From positions 1 to 6,042 of the forward strand of contig CAZMRK010000284.1 in the NCBI GenBank assembly GCA_964568355.1: 6,042 nt of DNA, given 5' to 3'. Of the stretch, positions 1 through 6,042 are shown in pieces. A program made the position numbers and the translations under genes. Each line of letters opens with the position of its first letter. Within the stretch, counting starts at the first letter, position 1. This stretch comes from JAJPJX01 sp964568355 (GTDB lineage Bacteria; Acidobacteriota; Terriglobia; Bryobacterales; Bryobacteraceae). The notes beneath the pieces are model-generated. The model saw nothing but the letters and a program-made list of their open reading frames with translations, did no database searches and was not told the origin of the DNA.

Positions 1-2997
1 GCGCCTACGACATCCAGCTCGATTCAGCAGGATCGTCCTGTTTCCGGCGATATGTCCGCCGGCAACATCTCCGTGAACGGGCAGCGGGAAACGGCCAACG
101 CATTTCTGGTGAACGGCGGCGATGTCAGCGAAGGGCGCAACCTGGGCACGGCCATCGTACCCAACCTGGACTCGGTGGCGGAGTTCCGCCTGATCACCAA
201 CAGTTTTGACGCCGAGTACGGTAAGTTCAGCGGCGCCATCATGAATGCCATCACGAAATCCGGCACCAATGGATTTCACGGGTCCGCCTTCGAGTTCCTG
301 CGCAATGACAAGCTGGACGCGCGCGGCTTCTTCGACCCCGAGAAAGGCGTGTTCCGGCGCAACCAGTTCGGCTACGCCGTGGGCGGCCCGGCGATCAAGA
401 ACAAGGTCTTCTGGTTTACCGATTACCAGGGCACGCGCCAGGCCCGCGGAGTTTCGAGCGGGCTGGTCCAGCTTCCCAGCGCCAGCCAGCGCGAGGGCGA
501 TTTCTCGGGCCTCAACGCATTTGTGGACAGCTCCGGCGAACCGACCACGGTGCAGGGGCCTTACTGGGCCCAAGTACTTTCCAAGCGGCTGGGTTACACG
601 GTAACCGCCGGGGAGCCGTACAGTCCGGAAAACTGCACCAGCACGCTGAACTGCGTTTTTCCGGGCGGCGTCATCCCGCAGCGGGCCTTTTCTTCACCGG
701 CAGTGGCGATCATGAAGTACATTCCGCTGCCGAATCCGCAGACGGGCTTCCTGAGCACCGCCGGCTATGCCAATAAAGTGGTGGACGACAAGGCCGGCCA
801 GCGCGTCGATATCCTCACGCAAAAATTAGGTAATTGGTTTGGTTACTATTACTTCGATGATGCCACGGTAGATAACCCGTTTGGGGCCAGCGTGCCGGGC
901 TTTCCGACCGTGACGCCCACCCGCGCGCAGCAGGGCGTTCTCAGCAATACCAAAATCTTCGGCCCGTCCATGGTCAATGAATTCCGGGTGAGCTTCATGC
1001 GCACCTCCACCACCACGGATAAGCCCCAGGCGGGTTTCGGAAAGATCTCCGATTTTGGCTTTGTGACCGGTATCGGCAGCCTGGGAATCATTCCCTCCGG
1101 CCCTGCGGGCTTCGAAGGGTTACCGAACATCGGGTTTCAGAACTTCAGCATCGGTAGCCCAACCTTGACCACCACCCAGCCTAACAACACCTGGCACTTT
1201 GCCGATAACTTCTCGCGTATCTACGGCCGGCACACCATGAAATTCGGCGGCGAGTTCCGCTACATGCAGATCAACGAGCGGAACGTATGCGCGCCCAACG
1301 GCAGCTTCAACTTCGATGGTTCGGAGACAGGCAACGATTTCGCCGATTACCTGCTGGGCGCGCCATCCGGTTATACCCAGTGCAGCCAGCAGTTCCTGGA
1401 TTCGCGCACGCGCTACGGTGCGGCCTACGCCCAGGATTCGTTCCGCGTGAAGCCGAATCTGACGCTGAACTACGGGCTGCGTTGGGAGGTCAACATGCCC
1501 TGGTATGACACCCAGGACAAGATCGAGACCATTGTGCCGGGCCTGCAATCCACGCAGTTTCCCACCGCTCCCACGGGATGGGTGGTTCCCGGCGATCCGG
1601 GCGTTCCGAGCACGCTTGCTCCAACGCGTTACAACAATCTCGGCCCGCGCGTCGGGCTGGCCTATTCTCCCGGCTTTAACGACGGAGTGCTGGGCAAGAT
1701 CTTCGGCGGACCGGGCAAGACCAGTATCCGGGCGGCATTCGGCATCTATTACACCTCGATCGAGGATCTGAGCCTCTTCTACGAAGTTGGCGATGCGCCC
1801 TATGGGCTTTATTGGCCCAGCATCCTGCCGCCAACCTTCGAGGAGCCGTTCCGCACCCGTTCGGACGGGTCGTCGCAGGGACAGCGTTTCCCCTTCGTTT
1901 TGCCGACGCCCGGCGATCCCGCTAACAAGACCTTGGATTACTCCGTGTTTCTGCCGATTCAAGGGTCGCCTGGCTATGACATTCACAATCGGGTGCCTTA
2001 TGCCGAGCACTATAACTTCACCATTCAGCGCTCCCTGAGTAACTCGATGGTGTTGAGCCTGGCGTACGTGGGAACGCAGGCTCACCGCCTGATCGCGGAG
2101 AGGGAGGCGAATCCGGGCAACCCGGGCCTGTGCCTGAGCCTGCGCGGCACGGGGGTACTGGACGGAACGCCGGAATGCGGGCCGTTTGGCGAACTGGGTA
2201 CCTACACGCGGCCGGACGGGAGCATCGTGAACAGCACGCGGGGGCCGCTCGGGCCGAATTTCGGCAGCGATGCGTTTACGGCGAACATCGCCAATTCCAA
2301 CTACAATTCGCTGCAGATTACGCTCGAGCGCCGGGCGGCAAACTTTACCTTCCTGGCGGCCTACACATATGCCAAAGCGCTGGACAATTCCTCCGGCTTC
2401 GGGGAGTGGGTCAACTTCACCAATTACCGCTTAAGCCGGGCGCTTTCCGCTTTTGACCAGACTCACAACTTCGTAGTCAGCTACAACTACGCCATTCCGT
2501 TCGACCGGGCGTTCCAGCACCTGCCCAAGCGGCTGACCCAGGGGTGGAGCATAAACGGCATCACGCGGTTCGCCACAGGATTCCCGATTGGCATCTCGCA
2601 GAGCGGAGACCGCTCGCTCACCGGCAGTTCCGGCGTGGACTTTCCGAACTATGTCGGCGGTCTGCTCGTCAGCGATCCGCGCGGCACCGGGACGGATGGC
2701 ACGCCCAACGAGTACTTCAACCGGAGCGCATTCACGTCCGAAGCGTTGGGTGCCATGGGCAATGCCAATCGCCGGTTTTTCCATGGCCCTGGTTTCAATA
2801 ACTGGGATTTCGGGGTGCATAAAGACACCAAGATCCGCGAGAGCATGGCGGTTCAGTTCCGGGCGGAGTTCTTCAACATCTTCAACCACGCCCAGTTCAA
2901 CAACCCCAATGGAAACTACGCCAGCAGCCTGTTCGGCGTGGTCACCAGCGCCAAAGATCCTCGGATCGGGCAAATGAGCCTGAAGTTTCTTTGGTGA
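1..2997 (+). CDS. TonB-dependent receptor, Oar-like (CarboxypepD_reg/plug type), 5'-truncated by window edge
   Basis: This is an outer-membrane beta-barrel receptor expected to take up a ligand using TonB/ExbBD energy; the ligand cannot be read from sequence. The frame is open from base 1 (998 codons here), so the ATG at 52 is internal. The signal peptide, carboxypeptidase-regulatory-like domain and start of the plug, usually another 100-200 residues, lie upstream. Numbering codons from base 1, the plug end reads SVNGQRETANAFLVNGGD, then DAEYGKFSG and KSGTNGFHGSAFEFLRND (about 86-103), all hallmarks of the acidobacterial Oar-like family. NQFGYAVGGP (121-130) and FWFTDYQGTR follow at the start of the barrel. 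Later barrel motifs include MKFGGEFRYMQ, LNYGLRWEVN, LGPRVGLAYSP and FRAEFFNIFNHAQFNNP. The protein ends MSLKFLW, an aromatic-terminated outer-membrane signal. Its six visible cysteines fall as three close pairs (212/218, 430/461, 711/726). A terminator follows directly. Family confidence is high. Confidence 0.95.
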   Translation, partial: APTTSSSIQQDRPVSGDMSAGNISVNGQRETANAFLVNGGDVSEGRNLGTAIVPNLDSVAEFRLITNSFDAEYGKFSGAIMNAITKSGTNGFHGSAFEFLRNDKLDARGFFDPEKGVFRRNQFGYAVGGPAIKNKVFWFTDYQGTRQARGVSSGLVQLPSASQREGDFSGLNAFVDSSGEPTTVQGPYWAQVLSKRLGYTVTAGEPYSPENCTSTLNCVFPGGVIPQRAFSSPAVAIMKYIPLPNPQTGFLSTAGYANKVVDDKAGQRVDILTQKLGNWFGYYYFDDATVDNPFGASVPGFPTVTPTRAQQGVLSNTKIFGPSMVNEFRVSFMRTSTTTDKPQAGFGKISDFGFVTGIGSLGIIPSGPAGFEGLPNIGFQNFSIGSPTLTTTQPNNTWHFADNFSRIYGRHTMKFGGEFRYMQINERNVCAPNGSFNFDGSETGNDFADYLLGAPSGYTQCSQQFLDSRTRYGAAYAQDSFRVKPNLTLNYGLRWEVNMPWYDTQDKIETIVPGLQSTQFPTAPTGWVVPGDPGVPSTLAPTRYNNLGPRVGLAYSPGFNDGVLGKIFGGPGKTSIRAAFGIYYTSIEDLSLFYEVGDAPYGLYWPSILPPTFEEPFRTRSDGSSQGQRFPFVLPTPGDPANKTLDYSVFLPIQGSPGYDIHNRVPYAEHYNFTIQRSLSNSMVLSLAYVGTQAHRLIAEREANPGNPGLCLSLRGTGVLDGTPECGPFGELGTYTRPDGSIVNSTRGPLGPNFGSDAFTANIANSNYNSLQITLERRAANFTFLAAYTYAKALDNSSGFGEWVNFTNYRLSRALSAFDQTHNFVVSYNYAIPFDRAFQHLPKRLTQGWSINGITRFATGFPIGISQSGDRSLTGSSGVDFPNYVGGLLVSDPRGTGTDGTPNEYFNRSAFTSEALGAMGNANRRFFHGPGFNNWDFGVHKDTKIRESMAVQFRAEFFNIFNHAQFNNPNGNYASSLFGVVTSAKDPRIGQMSLKFLW

Positions 2998-3002
2998 AGG
3001 TC

Positions 3003-3043
3003 CGGACGGGCGCCGGGGGGGATGGGAGGCGCCCGTCCGTTTT
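3003..3043 (+). terminator. Rho-independent terminator of the receptor gene
   Basis: A perfect 12-bp inverted repeat, CGGACGGGCGCC (3003-3014) with GGCGCCCGTCCG (3028-3039), encloses a 13-base G-rich loop and is followed at once by TTTT (3040-3043). It starts 5 bases after the receptor stop codon. The T-tract is only on the + strand side, so it should act on + strand transcripts. The T-run is short, but the stem is long and G+C-rich. The end of the hairpin and the T-tract lie where the -35 region of the next promoter would be. Confidence 0.88.
3008..3026 (+). other. Potential G-quadruplex overlapping the terminator
   Basis: Four G-triplets at 3008-3010, 3015-3017, 3019-3021 and 3024-3026 are separated by loops of 4, 1 and 2 bases, which fits the G3-N1-7 quadruplex pattern. 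The first triplet is part of the 5' arm of the terminator hairpin, so the quadruplex and the full hairpin could not form together. This is a pattern match only; folding and any function are inference. Confidence 0.35.
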
Positions 3044-3056
3044 CCCGGCATCTGGT

Positions 3057-3065
3057 TGATATAAT
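3057..3065 (+). promoter_or_regulatory. Extended -10 promoter for the DUF1549/DUF1553 gene
   Basis: TGATATAAT contains a perfect TATAAT (3060-3065) preceded by the TGn extension of a vegetative sigma-factor promoter. No good -35 is present: the hexamer at 17-bp spacing is CCGTTT, which fits an extended -10 promoter that depends less on a -35. Normal spacing puts the transcription start near A3072, leaving about 6 bases before the ATG at 3078. The placement between a terminator and a start codon supports a real promoter. Confidence 0.65.
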
Positions 3066-3077
3066 GACGGCAATTCC

Positions 3078-5900
3078 ATGCGTCTGGGAAAGCTGTCTCT
3101 TCTGTTCGTTCCGCTGTTCGGCGCGGCTCAAACTGGTGTTGCTCAAAATGCCCGGCAGCCGGAATTTTTCGAGAGTAAGATTCGCCCGGTCCTCGCCAAT
3201 CAGTGTTTTGCCTGTCACAACTCCAAGCTCAAAACCGCGGGACTGGACCTTTCCGCAGCTACCACTTATTCGTCTCAGGCCGGAGAGCGCATCCTCAAAG
3301 CTCTGAGCTACCAATCGGCGATCAAGATGCCCCCCATGGGCAAGCTCAAGGAGCAGGAGCTGGCGGACCTTACCGCGTGGATCCAGGCTGGCGCGCCCTG
3401 GCCGCAAACGGCTTCTCAGAAGAGCGACCGGACCTTCTGGTCGTTTCAGCCGGTAAAGGACTACCCGGTCCCCGAGGTAAAGAACAAAGCCTGGGTGAAA
3501 AATCCCGTGGATGCGTTCATTCTGGCCAAGCTGGAAGAAAAAGGGCTGACGCCGGCCAAGCCGGCGGACAAACTCTCCCTGCTGCGGCGCGCGACGTTTG
3601 ACCTGACCGGACTGCCGCCGACTCCAAAGGAGATGGAAGCTTTCCTGGAGGACTCTTCTCCGGACGCCTTTGCGAAGGTGGTGGATCGCCTTCTGGCCTC
3701 TCCTCAGTATGGCGAGCGGTGGGGCCGGCACTGGCTCGACGTGGCGCGCTACGCCGATTCGACAGGCGCCGATGAAGACATCCGCTATCCCTACGCCTGG
3801 CGCTATCGCGATTACGTGATCAACGCGTTCAATCGCGACCTGCCCTATGACCAGTTCCTCCGCGAGCAGCTTGCCGGCGACCTGCTGCCGGCAAAATCCG
3901 GTGAAGTGAACCGCGAGGGGGTCGTGGCGACCGGTTTCCTGGCAATCGGGCTGAAACTGCTGGCCGAGCAGGACAAGCCCAAGATGGTCTACGACATGAT
4001 CGACGAGCAGATCGATACGACCACGCGAGCCCTGATGGGCCTGACAGTGGCCTGCGCGCGCTGCCACGATCACAAATTCGACCCGATTCCGACGCGGGAC
4101 TACTATTCGCTGGCAGGGTTCTTTGCCAGCACCAAGTCACTCTCCAAGGTGGAAGGGACGGTCTCCCAGCTTTATTTCGCGCCACTGGTTCCAGCCCCTG
4201 TCTACGAGGCCTATGAGGCGGCGCAGAAGAAGATCAGCGGGAAATCGAAAGAGATCCAGGCCGTGATTTCCGGCGAGGTGATGCGCCGCACCAGCGAACT
4301 GGCGCCGCACCTGGCGGAATACATGGCGGCGGCATACGAATACGATACGCGGCCGGCAGCCCGGCGGCAGGTCACGCTGCAGGAGTTGGCGCGGGAAAAG
4401 AAGCTCGATCCGGTAGTCCTCGATCGATGGGATGGTTTCCTGAAACCCAGCGACGACTTCCGCCCGCATCTCGAACCCTGGTTCCGTGCCACGGCCAAGG
4501 GCATGCCCGCGGTGAAGGAGGCCGCCGACGCTTATCAGAAGCAGTTTCAAACCACCTACGGAGAGTGGAGCAGGAGCTTGCAGGAATGGCGCGAAAAAGT
4601 GAGCGGCGCCGCGGCTGCCCACACGGATCCGCCCGAGCGGCCGGCCTTTGACGGCGGGAAGGACCGGTTCTTCGAAGCGGTCCTGCTGAACAATGCGGGG
4701 CCATTCGCAATTCCCGAGGTCTCGCTGGTGAAGAAGTCTTCTCTGGGGAAGAAGGTTACCAGGGAGAAGCCTAAATCGAGCGTGAATCCACAGTTCACTG
4801 CCGAGGCCAACCGGCGCATCCAGGCGCTCGAACAGGAGCGGGAAGCGCTGCGGGATGCCTCGCCCCCTGAGCCGGATATGGCCGATGCCGTGGCCGAAGG
4901 TCCGCCGGTAGAGCAGCACGTATTCATCCGCGGCAACGTAGCGGCGCCGGGAGAAGTGGCTCCACGCCAGTTTCTCCGCGTGATTGCCGGCGATCACCAG
5001 ACGCCGGTCACGAAGGGCAGCGGGCGGCTGGCGCTGGCCGAATGGCTGGTCAACCCGAAGCATCCCCTCACCAGCCGCGTGATGGTCAATCGCATCTGGC
5101 AATATCATTTCGGGCAGGGTATTGTGCGCACGCCGAACAATTTCGGCATGCTGGGCGAGAAGCCGACTCATCCAGAACTGCTGGATTATCTGGCTCGGCG
5201 CTTCGTGGAGCAGGGCTGGTCGATCAAGGCCATGCATCGCCTGTTGATGCTATCGAATACCTACCAGATGAGCAGCCGGATCACCCGGGAGCAGGCCGAA
5301 AGCGATCCGGGCAACCTGCTCTATTCGCATTTCAATCGCCGGCGGCTGGATGTGGAAGAGATCCGGGACGGGCTGCTGGCGGTGGACAACGAACTGGACT
5401 TCACCATGGGCGGCACTCTGCAGAGCGGCTTCGGCACCGACGGCGAGAACAGCTCCGACCGCTTGAGCATCAACCCTACGACCAGCCGGCGCCGTACGGT
5501 CTACCTGCCGCTGCGCCGCTCCAACCTGCCGAGCTTGTTGAACCTGTTCGATTTCGGCGACGGCACGACGCCCAGCGAAGGACGCGAGCGCACCAACGTG
5601 GCGCCGCAGGCGCTGTTTATGATGAACAGCAAGTTCATCTCCGAGCGCTCGCGCGATCTGGCAAAGCAGGTTCTGAGCAGCTCCGCGGCGGACGATCGCC
5701 AGCGCCTGCAAGCTGCTTATCTGCGCATGTTCGGACGCCGGCCCGATGCCGGCGAAATCGACGACCTGCTGACCTATATCGCTGCGTTTCGCAAGAAAGC
5801 GGCCGATAGCGGGCTCAAACCCGCCGATCCGAACCTGTTGGCGTGGCAAAGTGTCTGCCATATTTTGATTTCATCGAACGAATTCATCTACGTGGATTGA
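3078..5900 (+). CDS. Exported PSCyt1-DUF1549-DUF1553 protein (Planctomycete-type cytochrome c domain)
   Basis: This is a 940-residue exported protein of a family common in Planctomycetota, Verrucomicrobiota and Acidobacteriota; its biochemical role is not established. A Sec-type signal peptide (K5, hydrophobic 6-17) probably ends around residues 17-23. The PSCyt1 domain (about 30-110) has the heme c site CFACH (C43, C46, H47) and a distal KMPPMGKL whose M84 or M87 could be the axial ligand. The linker RTFWSFQPV leads into DUF1549 (about 142-355), with GERWGRHWLDVARYADS (212-228) and a second CxxCH, CARCHDHKFDPIP (326-338). Residues 360-640 are charged and largely helical without a domain I can name, apart from the family-typical VFIRGN-PGEVAPRQFL stretch (615-633). 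DUF1553 (about 645-905) includes NRIWQYHFGQGIV and LLMLSNTYQMSS; the end NEFIYVD is typical. Length is normal and the frame is intact. The start is set by the signal peptide; no Shine-Dalgarno is visible. The DUF1501 gene follows 13 bases later. Confidence 0.95.
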   Translation: MRLGKLSLLFVPLFGAAQTGVAQNARQPEFFESKIRPVLANQCFACHNSKLKTAGLDLSAATTYSSQAGERILKALSYQSAIKMPPMGKLKEQELADLTAWIQAGAPWPQTASQKSDRTFWSFQPVKDYPVPEVKNKAWVKNPVDAFILAKLEEKGLTPAKPADKLSLLRRATFDLTGLPPTPKEMEAFLEDSSPDAFAKVVDRLLASPQYGERWGRHWLDVARYADSTGADEDIRYPYAWRYRDYVINAFNRDLPYDQFLREQLAGDLLPAKSGEVNREGVVATGFLAIGLKLLAEQDKPKMVYDMIDEQIDTTTRALMGLTVACARCHDHKFDPIPTRDYYSLAGFFASTKSLSKVEGTVSQLYFAPLVPAPVYEAYEAAQKKISGKSKEIQAVISGEVMRRTSELAPHLAEYMAAAYEYDTRPAARRQVTLQELAREKKLDPVVLDRWDGFLKPSDDFRPHLEPWFRATAKGMPAVKEAADAYQKQFQTTYGEWSRSLQEWREKVSGAAAAHTDPPERPAFDGGKDRFFEAVLLNNAGPFAIPEVSLVKKSSLGKKVTREKPKSSVNPQFTAEANRRIQALEQEREALRDASPPEPDMADAVAEGPPVEQHVFIRGNVAAPGEVAPRQFLRVIAGDHQTPVTKGSGRLALAEWLVNPKHPLTSRVMVNRIWQYHFGQGIVRTPNNFGMLGEKPTHPELLDYLARRFVEQGWSIKAMHRLLMLSNTYQMSSRITREQAESDPGNLLYSHFNRRRLDVEEIRDGLLAVDNELDFTMGGTLQSGFGTDGENSSDRLSINPTTSRRRTVYLPLRRSNLPSLLNLFDFGDGTTPSEGRERTNVAPQALFMMNSKFISERSRDLAKQVLSSSAADDRQRLQAAYLRMFGRRPDAGEIDDLLTYIAAFRKKAADSGLKPADPNLLAWQSVCHILISSNEFIYVD

Positions 5901-5903
5901 AGA

Positions 5904-5910
5904 AGAAGGA
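5904..5910 (+). promoter_or_regulatory. Shine-Dalgarno sequence for the DUF1501 gene
   Basis: AGAAGGA ends 3 bases before the ATG at 5914. It is purine-rich and matches the anti-Shine-Dalgarno well, but the spacing is shorter than usual. It occupies the 13-base gap after the upstream stop, which leaves no room for a separate promoter and implies co-transcription with the DUF1549/DUF1553 gene. The contrast with that gene, which lacks such a site, is notable. Confidence 0.6.
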
Positions 5911-5913
5911 CCC

Positions 5914-6042
5914 ATGATTTCGAGGCGCGCTCTTTTACGCAATACGGCCTGCGGGTTTGGAACACTCGGGCTGATCGACCTGGTGGCCGGTTCCGGCAGC
6001 GCGGCCGAACCCGCCAATCCCATGGCACCGCGCAAACCGCAT
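5914..6042 (+). CDS. DUF1501 domain protein, Tat-exported, N-terminal fragment (3' end outside window)
   Basis: Only the first 43 codons are present. The start MISRRALLRNTACGFG carries a twin-arginine motif (S3-R4-R5-A-L-L), followed by a hydrophobic stretch (GFGTLGLIDLVAG) and a likely cleavage site near SAA (about 30-32), so the protein should be exported folded through the Tat system. The stretch NPMAPRKPH is the typical lead-in to the DUF1501 domain in this family, whose members are related to the alkaline phosphatase/sulfatase superfamily and are often annotated as sulfatase-like. No catalytic residue is visible in this fragment. DUF1501 genes very often follow DUF1549/DUF1553 genes, and the 13-base spacing indicates an operon. 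The identification rests on the short N-terminus plus this neighbour. Confidence 0.85.
   Translation, partial: MISRRALLRNTACGFGTLGLIDLVAGSGSAAEPANPMAPRKPH

Noticed and set aside
52..54. ATG as the receptor start codon
   Set aside because: The frame is open back to base 1, and the residues after this ATG are already in the conserved plug region, so a start here would remove the signal peptide and half of the plug.
1120..2085. Minus-strand open frame (321 codons) inside the receptor gene
   Set aside because: It is antisense to conserved receptor sequence, with no family features; a shadow frame.
3064..3066. ATG overlapping the -10 box as an alternative start
   Set aside because: It is in a different frame from the cytochrome gene, gives a Cys-rich peptide of about 80 residues without a family match, and lies within the promoter motif upstream of the expected transcription start.
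2916..4073. Long minus-strand open frame (385 codons) across the intergenic gap and the cytochrome gene
   Set aside because: It lies opposite a well-supported gene and spans the terminator and promoter. Its product is Arg/Gly/His-rich with no recognisable motif, as expected for antisense frames in G+C-rich DNA.
4137..5237. Long minus-strand open frame (366 codons)
   Set aside because: It is antisense to the DUF1549/DUF1553 coding region, has no recognisable domain and a low-complexity Arg/Leu-rich composition. It is a codon-bias shadow.
5042..5809. Plus-strand open frame of 255 codons inside the DUF1553 region
   Set aside because: It overlaps conserved DUF1553 sequence in another frame, and the product is a low-complexity Arg/Ala/Gly-rich shadow.
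1..6042. CRISPR array, tRNA/rRNA, insertion sequence, attachment site or phage genes
   Set aside because: No regularly spaced repeats, no transposase or integrase motifs and no RNA-gene signatures were seen on either strand. Nearly all of the window is explained by three intact-frame genes.

Overview
The window is G+C-rich and densely coded on the + strand. It holds three genes that are familiar together in Acidobacteriota, especially the Solibacter/Bryobacter lineage, and more loosely in the Planctomycetota/Verrucomicrobiota. The taxonomic guess rests on the Oar-like (CarboxypepD_reg-plug type) TonB-dependent receptor, which is greatly expanded in Acidobacteriota, and on the adjacent DUF1549/DUF1553 cytochrome plus DUF1501 gene pair. 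No marker gene is present to prove it.

Layout. Bases 1-2997 are the 3' part of a large outer-membrane TonB-dependent receptor; its N-terminus lies before the window. The 80-base gap that follows is very compact. It holds a perfect 12-bp terminator hairpin with a T-tract (3003-3043), and then an extended -10 promoter (3057-3065) only 12 bases before the next start codon. Bases 3078-5900 encode an exported 940-residue protein with a Planctomycete-type cytochrome c domain, a DUF1549 domain carrying a second CxxCH motif, and a DUF1553 domain. After 13 bases containing a Shine-Dalgarno-like AGAAGGA, a DUF1501 protein with a twin-arginine signal begins at 5914 and runs off the window.

How they may work together. 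The receptor would import, or move across the outer membrane, an unidentified substrate. The cytochrome-like DUF1549/1553 protein and the DUF1501 protein (a family related to the alkaline phosphatase/sulfatase fold) form a separate two-gene unit of exported proteins. Such pairs are widespread and often sit near polymer-degradation genes, but their biochemical role is not established. The terminator makes it likely that the receptor and the pair are separate transcription units.

There is no CRISPR array, RNA gene, insertion sequence or phage feature. I found no clearly new system. The most interesting local feature is the 80-base intergenic region: the terminator abuts the next promoter, the following mRNA is predicted to be nearly leaderless, and a potential G-quadruplex overlaps the terminator stem.
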